Positions 9,200 through 17,028 of a DNA stretch of 62,556 nt are shown here, in pieces. The DNA lies in contig CALUJE010000018.1 in the NCBI GenBank assembly GCA_944320885.1, positions 1 through 62,556 of the forward strand, read 5' to 3'. The position numbers and the translations under genes are program-made. The stretch comes from an uncultured Phocaeicola sp. (lineage in GTDB: Bacteria; Bacteroidota; Bacteroidia; Bacteroidales; Bacteroidaceae). Every line of letters begins with the position of its first letter. Position 1 is the stretch's first letter. Under the pieces are notes generated by a model. It saw nothing but the letters and a program-made list of their open reading frames with translations, was not told the DNA's origin and made no database searches.

Positions 9200-9967
9200 A
9201 TGAAGCACTTAATTAAATTCATGTTGCTAGCTATAGCGATAGCTATAGTAGCACCTACCTCAATTCAGGCACAAAAGAAAAAGGCGAAAAAAGCTAAAAA
9301 AGAGTTTGTTTGGGAAATGCCCAAATTGACAGAAAATGAAGATTTTGATAAGTATCTTCTCACATGTGATACTCTTAATAATCGTATTCGCAAATATTGT
9401 GACGGCATTGTATTTTATGAAGTAAAAAAAATTCAAGAGACTGACAAAAACGGTAATCCTGTTCTTGATGAAAACGGGAAAGTTAAAGAAATTTATGCCG
9501 TAGTAGACAAAGACAATCATATACGTGGTTCTAAAGAAGCCTTATTCCAATATGCCGATATGATTTTAAGTGGTACAAATATCATTTTAGATATGGCAAA
9601 CATAACATTACTTACCGCTACAGCTACTACAGCTTTACCATCACTAGGACTAAATGCGTTCTCTTACGGAAAATATTTGAAAGCTGGACCTAAAATGATC
9701 CAGTATGGAACTGAAGAAATTAATGAAATTTTAAAAAAATGTAGAACTCAAGCAAAAGCAATTCGTGCATACAGAGCTAGTTTTACCGAATCTGGAGAAT
9801 TACTAGACCCACAAGCAGATGTTTCAAATCTAGAAGGTGTCAATTTAAATGATGTACCAACAATCACCAAACCCTCTGAAGAATTAGCTCAGGAACTCGA
9901 AAATGCAAAGCTGGAAAATGCTAGTGCAAAAGAGGCTGACGAAGATGCATTCAATGATGTTGTATAA
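9200..9967 (+). CDS. Exported or membrane-inserted protein of unknown function
   Basis: This 255-residue protein has a signal peptide (cleavage near IQAQK, about residue 25), then a Lys-rich patch (KKKAKKAKKE) and a charged helical region. A hydrophobic stretch at about 125-155 (MILSGTNIILDMANITLLTA onwards) could insert into a membrane or pack as a helical hairpin. The C-terminus is acidic and Ala/Glu-rich. No family is recognised. It is 28 bases after the previous gene and 29 bases before the SH3b gene, in the same orientation. Confidence 0.72.
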   Translation: MKHLIKFMLLAIAIAIVAPTSIQAQKKKAKKAKKEFVWEMPKLTENEDFDKYLLTCDTLNNRIRKYCDGIVFYEVKKIQETDKNGNPVLDENGKVKEIYAVVDKDNHIRGSKEALFQYADMILSGTNIILDMANITLLTATATTALPSLGLNAFSYGKYLKAGPKMIQYGTEEINEILKKCRTQAKAIRAYRASFTESGELLDPQADVSNLEGVNLNDVPTITKPSEELAQELENAKLENASAKEADEDAFNDVV

Positions 9968-9996
9968 TAGTATGTATATTTAAGCAAATAAAAAAA

Positions 9997-10647
9997 ATGA
10001 AAAAAACATTCTTACTTCTGATTATTACTATCTTTTCTGGAATATATTATACAACCAATGCACAAGGATATCATATTCCCGAAACTGTAGTTGCTATTTC
10101 AAAACAACAAGCAAACATCCGTCAATCTCCCACAACATCAGCTACTGTAGTGGAAAAAGTTTCAGACGGTACTCTATATGAATTAATCTCAAAAAAAGGA
10201 GACTGGTATGAAGCTAAAGATATAAGAAGCCAAGAAACAGTTTACATATCAACTTCCGTATCTAATCTTATGGATGGCCGACTCTTACCTAGAACAGATA
10301 AGGGACTAGTTGAAAAAAATGATGGAACAAAATATGTGTATCAAAAGATTACAACACAGAAAGGCCAAGAAAGCATAGCCTCTTATGCTTTCTACCAAAA
10401 AGATGAGAAAGATATAGTATATGCTACTTTATCACAGACTGTAAATTCCATATCCGGAAGTTCATTTACAAATGAATTGTACTATAAAGGAAAACAAATG
10501 GGATGGTATCTTATATTTGATGAGCAAGTTGATTGGGAAGGTTCACTCATAGAAAAAGTGAACAAGCCTATAATTGTATTCTCCAAATCTCCCAAAGGAG
10601 TAATTGTAAATGGAGAATTTTACAAAAAGACAAGCAATGAGTTTTAA
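9997..10647 (+). CDS. Exported protein with an N-terminal SH3b domain
   Basis: This 216-residue protein has a signal peptide cleaved near TNAQG (residue 22-23). Residues about 30-90 form a bacterial SH3 domain, seen in NIRQSPTTSATVVEKVSDGT and in the GDWYEA turn. SH3b domains often bind peptidoglycan or peptides. The remaining 120 residues are beta-rich and unknown. It is the last of six exported proteins in the cluster; 88 bases separate it from the DUF805 gene. A cell-wall contact role is inference. Confidence 0.78.
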   Translation: MKKTFLLLIITIFSGIYYTTNAQGYHIPETVVAISKQQANIRQSPTTSATVVEKVSDGTLYELISKKGDWYEAKDIRSQETVYISTSVSNLMDGRLLPRTDKGLVEKNDGTKYVYQKITTQKGQESIASYAFYQKDEKDIVYATLSQTVNSISGSSFTNELYYKGKQMGWYLIFDEQVDWEGSLIEKVNKPIIVFSKSPKGVIVNGEFYKKTSNEF

Positions 10648-10735
10648 AAACGAACCTCATTTCCGAAATCAAACTTTCTCTTATATTATAATCAGTGTTA
10701 ATTAAATCTTTTTATTAATCTAAAATTAAAGTATT

Positions 10736-11119
10736 ATGTTCAAAGCACCATTTTCTTTTAACGGACGTATTCGTCGCATGGAGTATTTTCTCTCCGGATT
10801 GATTTGCGGTATAGCAACTTGGATTGGCCTCGCACTAGGTGTAGGCACTTTCATATCTGGAGCCAGTAATAACTCAACTATAGGCTCAATCTTCGGACTT
10901 ATCATCGGATTTGCAGCCATTATAGGTGCCATATGGTTTTCGTTGGCACAAGGAGTAAAACGCTTACACGATCTCAATAAATCGGGCTGGATGTTTCTTA
11001 TTTGCTATATTCCTCTTGTAGGATGGATTTTTGCTCTTTACATTCTTTTTGCAGACGGTACTGTTGGTCCCAACCAATATGGTCCTGACCCGAAAAATCG
11101 TATGCCTTATCAACAATGA
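10736..11119 (+). CDS. DUF805 inner-membrane protein
   Basis: This 127-residue protein starts with the typical DUF805 (YhaH-like) signature, FNGRIRRMEYFLS. It has three to four membrane segments (about 18-40, 47-70, 86-108) and the family's conserved RLHDLNKSGW turn before the last helix. The family is widespread in bacteria and has no established biochemical role. It is 88 bases downstream of the SH3b gene, with no terminator visible between them, and is followed by a strong hairpin, so it is probably the last cistron of the tubulin-like cluster. It could also have its own promoter in the AT-rich gap. Confidence 0.85.
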   Translation: MFKAPFSFNGRIRRMEYFLSGLICGIATWIGLALGVGTFISGASNNSTIGSIFGLIIGFAAIIGAIWFSLAQGVKRLHDLNKSGWMFLICYIPLVGWIFALYILFADGTVGPNQYGPDPKNRMPYQQ

Positions 11120-11165
11120 TTTCCTTTCCTTAATACTATAAGGATAAATATTTGTTGTGAGAATT

Positions 11166-11221
11166 AAAAAGATGGTATGTGTAAATGAAACTATACATTT
11201 CATTTCACATATCATCTTTTT
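11166..11221 (+). terminator. Long hairpin terminator after the tubulin-like cluster
   Basis: AAAAAGATGGTATGTGTAAA and onward (11166-11190) pairs with 11198-11221 over about 24 bases with two or three mismatches and a seven-base loop. A-tracts on one side and T-tracts on the other allow it to work on both strands. Confidence 0.7.
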
Positions 11222-11227
11222 GTATAA

Positions 11228-11470
11228 ATCCCATATAATTCACTAGACTACAGCTCTGGTAAATACTTACAGGAAGCTGTCATACACCATAATATTAGTA
11301 ATGCATTGAAAAAACAAATCCTTCCAAATTATCGCTCTGAGAATAACCAATTTAATCTCAAATACCAAAGATTAAGTAATTCTAGTCAAAGAACTAATTA
11401 TGGAGAAACTACAGTAAGCACTCAAACAAATGCACCTTGTAAAGACGGGAGTAGCTTTACACTCAAATAA
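11228..11470 (+). pseudogene. Decayed coding fragment without a start
   Basis: A reading frame of about 80 codons is open from 11228 to the stop at 11468-11470. It has a plausible protein composition (it contains YSSGKYLQEAVIHHN and QTNAPCKDGSSF) but no start codon at a sensible place and no promoter. It may be the C-terminal end of a gene whose front was deleted. I do not recognise the family. Confidence 0.35.
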
Positions 11471-11489
11471 CAGTCAAACCTCAATTACG

Positions 11490-11651
11490 ATGGATAGATT
11501 AGAATTTGATGAATTGGAGATACAACTGCAACGAAATGGTTTGCCATTGAAGTCGTATCAACAATAAGCAGATATAAGTCATTCAAGTTATTTACAGGCA
11601 GACAAAAACACCGTTACGATCGTGAACAGTGTAAAGCACAAGACAGAATAG
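11490..11651 (+). pseudogene. Possible IS66-type orfA (TnpA) fragment with in-frame stop
   Basis: From the ATG at 11490 the frame reads MDRLEFDELEIQLQRNGLPL, is interrupted by TAA at 11565-11567, and continues in the same frame with ADISHSSYLQADKNTVTI to TAG at 11649-11651. The pattern 'E.F..L...Q..G...K.Y......S.S.Y' resembles the small helix-turn-helix protein TnpA of IS66-family elements. No tnpB or transposase frame is recognisable behind it. The assignment is by eye and weak. Confidence 0.3.
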
Positions 11652-12030
11652 TGCCAGTAGTTTGTCGAATGTCTCCTTTATGGTAATTTTTTCTAAAAAC
11701 AAATATCCTTTCCATTTTGAAAAATACTATGTCTGTTGAGACGAAGTTGATCCTTAAGGCTCAGTAAACCGTTTTATAACATACAGCTAAATATTCTATC
11801 TACAAAGAGTTTTAGTACTAGAAACACAGCGATGAACAGCCGTAAGTGATGAGCTTTTGGGAAAACGAAATCTGATACATTCATTTTTTCAGAATAAAAA
11901 AATTTACTATTAAAACAAAAGGGATAAACACAGTCGAAGTCGGCTAAAGACATTTACTGAATATCACTACAATAAAGCAATAAGAGATAGTACTGTAGTT
12001 TGTTGGATGCTTATGAATACAGGCCTTATA
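11652..12030. other. Gene-free degenerate region
   Basis: About 380 AT-rich bases with stops in all frames and no recognised protein similarity, RNA gene or clear promoter. Together with 11228-11651 it looks like a decayed insertion between the tubulin-like cluster and the nqr operon. Confidence 0.5.
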
Positions 12031-12068
12031 AAAATTATTGCTACCCAGTTATGAGCAGCAATAATTTC
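12031..12068 (-). terminator. Terminator of the nqr operon
   Basis: AAATTATTGCT (12032-12042) pairs perfectly with AGCAATAATTT (12057-12067). Read on the minus strand the hairpin runs into five T residues, 18 bases after the nqrF stop codon. Confidence 0.75.
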
Positions 12069-12085
12069 CAAATATCAGATAGATA

Positions 12086-13357
12086 TTATCCTCCAAAATT
12101 ATCAAACATCAGATTCTTTGACGGAACACCCAGACTGTCGAGCATTCCTTCAACAGCCTTACTCATCGGGCCCGGACCACACATGTAATATTCAATATCT
12201 TCCGGTGCCTCATGGTCTTTCAAATAAGTTTCATAAATAACCTGATGAACAAATCCAGGCGTATATTTCACACCCACAGCATCTGCAGCCGGATCGGGAC
12301 GGTCAAGTGCCAAATGGAATGAGAAGTTCGGAAACTCTTTCTCCAGCTCCAGAAAGTCATTCAAATAAAATACTTCATTGAGAGCGCGTGCGCCATAGAA
12401 ATATGACATCTTACGATTCTTCGTCTTCAAAGTCTTGGTCATATGCATAATCTGTGCACGTAACGGAGCCATACCAGCTCCACCACCAATCCACATCATT
12501 TCACGGTCAGAATCAAATATCGGATGGAAATCGCCATAAGGACCACTCATTATAACCTTATCACCCGGTTTCAGCGTAAAGATATATGATGAAGCAATAC
12601 CCGGCATCACATCCATGAAACCAACCTGAGGTTTCGGTTTGAAAGGAGGAGTAGCAATACGTACCGTAAGCATAATACGGTCGCCCTCTGCCGGATAGTT
12701 AGCCATAGAATAAGCACGAATTGTAGGCTCATCATTTTTACACTTCAAACCAAACAGTCCGAACTTCTGCCATGAAGGAAGATATTCCTCACCAATCAAA
12801 GACTTGTCAATATCCTTATCATAGTCCATTGTATAAGCCGGAATCTTAATCTGCGCATACGAACCCGGTATAAAATCCATATGTTCTCCGGGAGGTAACG
12901 CTACAATAAACTCCTTGATGAAGGTTGCCACATTCTTGTTCGAGATTACTTCGCATTCCCATTCCTTAACACCCATCACCGATTCAGGAACTTTAATGCT
13001 CATATCATTTTTAAGTTTTACCTGACAGCCCAAACGCCAATGATCCTGCTGTTGCTTACGGCTGAAATGACTTACCTCTGAAGGAAGAATCTCACCTCCA
13101 CCTTCAAGGACCTGACATTTACACTGTCCACACGAGCCTTTTCCACCACATGCAGAAGGAAGAAAAACACCATTTACCGCCAATGTGTTCAGCAAAGATG
13201 AACCTGATTCAACTTCCAATGTATTCTCTCCGTTGATGGTAAGTTTCACAGGGCCTGAAGGAACCAGATATTTCTTTGCCACCAACAATACTATAACCAA
13301 TATAAGCATTACAGCCAGAAAGACTCCAATACTAGCTAATATCAAATGTATATCCAT
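12086..13357 (-). CDS. nqrF: Na+-translocating NADH:quinone reductase subunit F
   Basis: NqrF is the NADH-oxidising subunit of Na+-NQR: it takes electrons from NADH to FAD and then to a [2Fe-2S] centre. The 423-residue product has one N-terminal membrane helix (about 5-27) and a plant-type ferredoxin domain with C70, C76, C79 and C111 (ACGGKGSCGQC). A ferredoxin-reductase FAD domain (RAYSMANYP) and an NADH-binding domain (GGGAGMAPLR, YYMCGPGPM) follow. The length is usual (about 410-420). It is the last gene of nqrABCDEF and is followed directly by a hairpin terminator. Confidence 0.97.
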   Translation of the reverse strand: MDIHLILASIGVFLAVMLILVIVLLVAKKYLVPSGPVKLTINGENTLEVESGSSLLNTLAVNGVFLPSACGGKGSCGQCKCQVLEGGGEILPSEVSHFSRKQQQDHWRLGCQVKLKNDMSIKVPESVMGVKEWECEVISNKNVATFIKEFIVALPPGEHMDFIPGSYAQIKIPAYTMDYDKDIDKSLIGEEYLPSWQKFGLFGLKCKNDEPTIRAYSMANYPAEGDRIMLTVRIATPPFKPKPQVGFMDVMPGIASSYIFTLKPGDKVIMSGPYGDFHPIFDSDREMMWIGGGAGMAPLRAQIMHMTKTLKTKNRKMSYFYGARALNEVFYLNDFLELEKEFPNFSFHLALDRPDPAADAVGVKYTPGFVHQVIYETYLKDHEAPEDIEYYMCGPGPMSKAVEGMLDSLGVPSKNLMFDNFGG

Positions 13358-13374
13358 GTCTTATTTCCTTTCTT

Positions 13375-13998
13375 TTAAATTTTCAGACCAGAGAAACACA
13401 TAAATGCCATAGCCATCAAGCCCACAACAATAAATGTTATTCCCAAACCACGTAACGGAGCAGGTACATCTGAATAAGCCATCTTTTCACGGATTGCAGC
13501 CAATCCGACAATAGCCAGCATCCAACCAATACCTGAGCCCAACGCATAAGATATCGCATCGGCTACCCCACCAATATATTGCGGATCACTCTCACCTTTT
13601 AATATGCGTTGCTGCATAAAAAGTGAAGCACCCATTATGGCACAGTTTACAGCGATAAGCGGAAGGAATATACCCAATGATGCATAAAGTGAAGGACTGA
13701 AGCGCTCAACAATCATTTCAACCAACTGCACAATAGCCGCTATAACCGCTATAAAAAGAATAAAACTCAAAAAGCTCAAATCTATTCCAAATATACCATC
13801 GGCCGCCAAGACTTTTGTCTGAAGCAGATAATTGACTGGCAATGTAACAACCAATACAAAGGTTACGGCAATACCCAGTCCGACTGCTGTTTTTACAGTT
13901 TTGGAAACAGCCAGATAAGAACACATTCCAAGAAAGAATGCAAATATCATGTTGTCGACAAATATCGAACGAACAAACAAACTAAAGAAATGTTCCAT
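13375..13998 (-). CDS. nqrE: Na+-translocating NADH:quinone reductase subunit E
   Basis: This 207-residue, six-helix membrane protein is a homologue of RnfA. The two half-helix cysteines that hold a [2Fe-2S] cluster between NqrD and NqrE are present (C26 in [12 protein letters not shown] and C119 in [10 protein letters not shown]). It starts 31 bases after nqrD ends and stops 17 bases before nqrF. In the complex it relays electrons across the membrane and lines the sodium path. Confidence 0.96.
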   Translation of the reverse strand: MEHFFSLFVRSIFVDNMIFAFFLGMCSYLAVSKTVKTAVGLGIAVTFVLVVTLPVNYLLQTKVLAADGIFGIDLSFLSFILFIAVIAAIVQLVEMIVERFSPSLYASLGIFLPLIAVNCAIMGASLFMQQRILKGESDPQYIGGVADAISYALGSGIGWMLAIVGLAAIREKMAYSDVPAPLRGLGITFIVVGLMAMAFMCFSGLKI

Positions 13999-14028
13999 AT
14001 TGTGATTGTATTATTCTTCTACCAAAAA

Positions 14029-14661
14029 TTATTTGTCCTGCAATTCCTTATGCTTGCTACGCTGATACCATATGATGCATGCTACAATTATCAATGCCAT
14101 AGGAGGCATAAGCATCAATCCGTTATTCAGATATCCGGCTTCGTAAACAGAAGAAGGAATAATCTGGAATCCCAAGACAGCTCCAGAACCAAAAAGCTCA
14201 CGGAAGAATGCCACAATTATAAGAATCTTGGCATAACCCAGTCCGTTACCAATTCCATCAAGGAAAGACTCCCAAGGACCGTTTGCCATAGCAAAAGCCT
14301 CCAGACGTCCCATAAGAATACAGTTTGTAATTATCAAACCGATATATACTGACAGCTGCACACTCACATCATAGGCAAAAGCTTTCAATATTTCACTTAC
14401 GATAGTAACCAATGCCGCTACGACCACCAACTGTACAATAATACGTATACGGTTAGGAACGGTTTTACGCAACAGCGAAATAATAACATTCGAGAATGCC
14501 GTTATCACAGTAACTGACAATCCCATAACAATTGCCGGTTCCAGCTTTGCCGTTACGGCCAATGCTGAACAGATACCCAATACCTGTACCGTTACCGGAT
14601 TATTCATGCCCAACGGAGCTGAAAAAACCTCTTTATTTTTCTTTGAGAATAAACTACTCAT
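14029..14661 (-). CDS. nqrD: Na+-translocating NADH:quinone reductase subunit D
   Basis: This 210-residue, six-helix membrane protein is paralogous to NqrE and RnfE. The cluster-binding cysteines are visible as C31 (VLGICSALAVT) and C114 (LIITNCILMGRLEAF). It lies between nqrC (16 bases) and nqrE in the operon. With NqrE it forms the intramembrane electron relay. Confidence 0.96.
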   Translation of the reverse strand: MSSLFSKKNKEVFSAPLGMNNPVTVQVLGICSALAVTAKLEPAIVMGLSVTVITAFSNVIISLLRKTVPNRIRIIVQLVVVAALVTIVSEILKAFAYDVSVQLSVYIGLIITNCILMGRLEAFAMANGPWESFLDGIGNGLGYAKILIIVAFFRELFGSGAVLGFQIIPSSVYEAGYLNNGLMLMPPMALIIVACIIWYQRSKHKELQDK

Positions 14662-14677
14662 ATATTATTGTCTCCTC

Positions 14678-15826
14678 TTATTTTGCCGTTAAAAACTGAA
14701 CATAATTCCCCAAACAATTTTTCAACATGGCGTTTACACCTTCAGAGGTAATAGTTCCTCCGGAAATACCATCCACTTGATAATCTGCCTTCTCAACTTT
14801 TCCGTTTTTGACTACTCCCAAGGCAATATTACTTTGTTCCAGTACCTTCTTTCCAACAAATTTACTCATGAAAGGCTCCGTGGCAATTTCTGCTCCCAAA
14901 CCGGGAGTCTCACTGGCATGTGAGAAATATACGCCATAAACAGAATCTTTATCGGCATTCAATGCCACATATCCCCAAATAGCTCCCCACAAACCTGTTC
15001 CATATACCGGAATCACATATTTGGTTTCACCTTCCACTTCGCAGACAAATACATGCAAACGTGAATGCTCCTTAACCTCTTTCTCATAAGATGTCGCAAA
15101 CTCTGAATCCGGAATTTCCTTTTCAAGTTTTCCTTCCTCACCCATCAGCATGTCTGCCTTCACATATTTGGCATATTCCTCACTCACATTCTGCACGTCA
15201 TTTACATGAAGCGCTGCCAGAATCTGCTTTTTGGTATCCATTCTTACATTTTCATCCTGCTTTTCTCTTAAAGATGAATTGACAAAAGCCAATAAGAAAG
15301 CTACAACAATAACCATTACAGCAGCATAAACCATCGTATATACATTACTGTTGGTATCTATTTTCTTCTTGGTTCCACCTATTTCCTCAAATTCTGACTG
15401 AGGGGCTTTGCAAACAGGACATATTGAAGGTGCAGAATCACCTTCATGAATGTAGCCACAAACCTTGCATCTGAATTTTCCAGTTCCGCTTTTCTTATTT
15501 TCAGATGAGGGTTTCGCCTGTTTTTCAACAACAGGATTTTCAGGAACAGACTTCTGTTCTTCAGAAATCACTGGCTCCGTTTTCTGTTCTTCAAACTCCG
15601 ACTGCGGAGCCTTACATACAGGACATGAAACAGGAGCTGAATCTCCTTCGTGAACATAACCACATATCTTACATACGAATTTCTTTACTTCGCCAGAAGA
15701 CAACTCAGAGTCTTTCTGTTCCTCAAACTCCGACTGAGGAGCCTTACATACAGGACATGAAACCGGAGCCGAATCTCCTTCGTGGACATAGCCACATATC
15801 TTACATATAAATTTCTTTGTAGCCAT
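14678..15826 (-). CDS. nqrC: Na+-NQR subunit C with three N-terminal rubredoxin modules
   Basis: The C-terminal 220 residues are a normal NqrC: one membrane helix (about 164-183) and a periplasmic FMN domain ending in the flavinylation motif DGISGGTITSEG, where the Thr carries covalent FMN. The first 150 residues are extra. They hold three short rubredoxin modules of the rubrerythrin type (CxxCGY...CPVCKAP), with cysteines C8/11/24/27, C52/55/68/71 and C120/123/136/139; modules 2 and 3 are joined by a Glu/Lys/Pro linker (about 83-112). The frame is continuous, and the start at 15826 follows nqrB by 9 bases. NqrC is usually about 230-260 residues; this one is 382. The N-terminus of NqrC faces the cytoplasm, so the iron sites would sit by the NqrF/NqrD/NqrE electron path. 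A role in passing electrons to or from a soluble partner, or in sensing oxygen, is inference. Confidence 0.93.
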   Translation of the reverse strand: MATKKFICKICGYVHEGDSAPVSCPVCKAPQSEFEEQKDSELSSGEVKKFVCKICGYVHEGDSAPVSCPVCKAPQSEFEEQKTEPVISEEQKSVPENPVVEKQAKPSSENKKSGTGKFRCKVCGYIHEGDSAPSICPVCKAPQSEFEEIGGTKKKIDTNSNVYTMVYAAVMVIVVAFLLAFVNSSLREKQDENVRMDTKKQILAALHVNDVQNVSEEYAKYVKADMLMGEEGKLEKEIPDSEFATSYEKEVKEHSRLHVFVCEVEGETKYVIPVYGTGLWGAIWGYVALNADKDSVYGVYFSHASETPGLGAEIATEPFMSKFVGKKVLEQSNIALGVVKNGKVEKADYQVDGISGGTITSEGVNAMLKNCLGNYVQFLTAK

Positions 15827-15835
15827 ATTCCTCTG

Positions 15836-17002
15836 TTATTTTATACGATTCATTCTTCTTGAAATATTACGCTGCACTACACAATAGTCAATCAATGGAG
15901 CAAATACATTCATCAATAATATTGCAAGCATCATTCCTTCAGGATAACCCGGATTCAATACACGGATAATAATAGCTATTGCACCTATCAGGAATCCATA
16001 AATGTATTTACCGGATTCTGTTCGGGCTGACGTTACAGGATCTGTTGCCATAAACACTGCTCCAAAGCAGAAACCGCCAAGTACAAGATGTTCATACCAC
16101 GGCATACGGGCCATTGCTGTTTCCGGGCCAAATTCATTAAAGATATACGCCATGAATGCTCCCCCGACAAAGACTGACAGCATTGTTTTCCAACTGGCAA
16201 CACCACTCCACAACAAAATAACGGCACCTATCAGAATAGCAATCACACTGGTTTCACCAATAGAACCGGGTATCAGTCCGGTAACCATATCCCATGAGAA
16301 TGCCGGATAAGCATCCGCAACTTTTGCCGTCGAAGCAACTCCCAATGAAGTTGCAGCCGTCAAGCCGTCAACGGTTTTCCCCAGTCCGAAAATACTGTCG
16401 GAAGCTACCCATACAGATTCACCCGACATTTTGGTTGGATATGCAAAAAAGAGGAACGCACGGGTAATCAGTGCAACATTAAACACATTCATTCCGGTTC
16501 CACCAAAGACCTCTTTCGCAAAAATTACAGAAAAGGCAGTTGCTATGGCCAATATCCACAACGGACAATCAACGGGAACTATCATTGGAATAAGAATTCC
16601 CGATACCAGGAAACCTTCCTGTATTTCCTCACGTTTCCATTGTGCCACTATAAATTCGATACCCAGTCCGACTACATATGACACAACAATCTTTGGCAAT
16701 ACGGCCAGCAGACCATAAAGAAACATTTCCCAAAAGCCTCCAACTGCACCAGTATATAAATAATGCTGATAACCTACATTATACATTCCAAACAGCAATG
16801 CCGGAATCAAAGCTATCACTACAATAGACATTATTCGTTTACTGTCTATCGCATCGTGAATATTCGTTCCGGTTTTCGATGTTGTATTCGGAACAAACAA
16901 GAAAGACTCAAAACCTTCAAATACCGAACGGAAAGCATGATATTTTCCGCCAGGTTCAAAGTTTGGTTTTATTCTATTCAGATAATTTCTTAATGCTTTC
17001 AT
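15836..17002 (-). CDS. nqrB: Na+-translocating NADH:quinone reductase subunit B
   Basis: NqrB is the large membrane subunit that binds riboflavin and a covalent FMN and takes part in sodium transport. I chose the ATG at 17002 (388 residues) because MKALRNYLNRIKPNFEPGGK aligns with the usual NqrB start; an upstream start at 17035 would overlap nqrA. About ten hydrophobic segments are visible. The FMN attachment site is probably the Thr in PGSIGETSVIAI. The usual CPLWI and KEVFGGTGMN stretches are present. It is followed after 9 bases by nqrC. Confidence 0.95.
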   Translation of the reverse strand: MKALRNYLNRIKPNFEPGGKYHAFRSVFEGFESFLFVPNTTSKTGTNIHDAIDSKRIMSIVVIALIPALLFGMYNVGYQHYLYTGAVGGFWEMFLYGLLAVLPKIVVSYVVGLGIEFIVAQWKREEIQEGFLVSGILIPMIVPVDCPLWILAIATAFSVIFAKEVFGGTGMNVFNVALITRAFLFFAYPTKMSGESVWVASDSIFGLGKTVDGLTAATSLGVASTAKVADAYPAFSWDMVTGLIPGSIGETSVIAILIGAVILLWSGVASWKTMLSVFVGGAFMAYIFNEFGPETAMARMPWYEHLVLGGFCFGAVFMATDPVTSARTESGKYIYGFLIGAIAIIIRVLNPGYPEGMMLAILLMNVFAPLIDYCVVQRNISRRMNRIK

Positions 17003-17028
17003 GAATATATTGTTTTTTATGCCATAAC

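Noticed and set aside
12000..12188. Plus-strand frame of 62 codons at the nqrF end
   Set aside because: It covers the nqr terminator and the nqrF C-terminus in antisense, with no start signal.
15505..15810. Plus-strand frame of 101 codons opposite the rubredoxin modules
   Set aside because: It is repetitive only because the nqrC modules are repeated. The minus-strand frame has the meaningful motifs.
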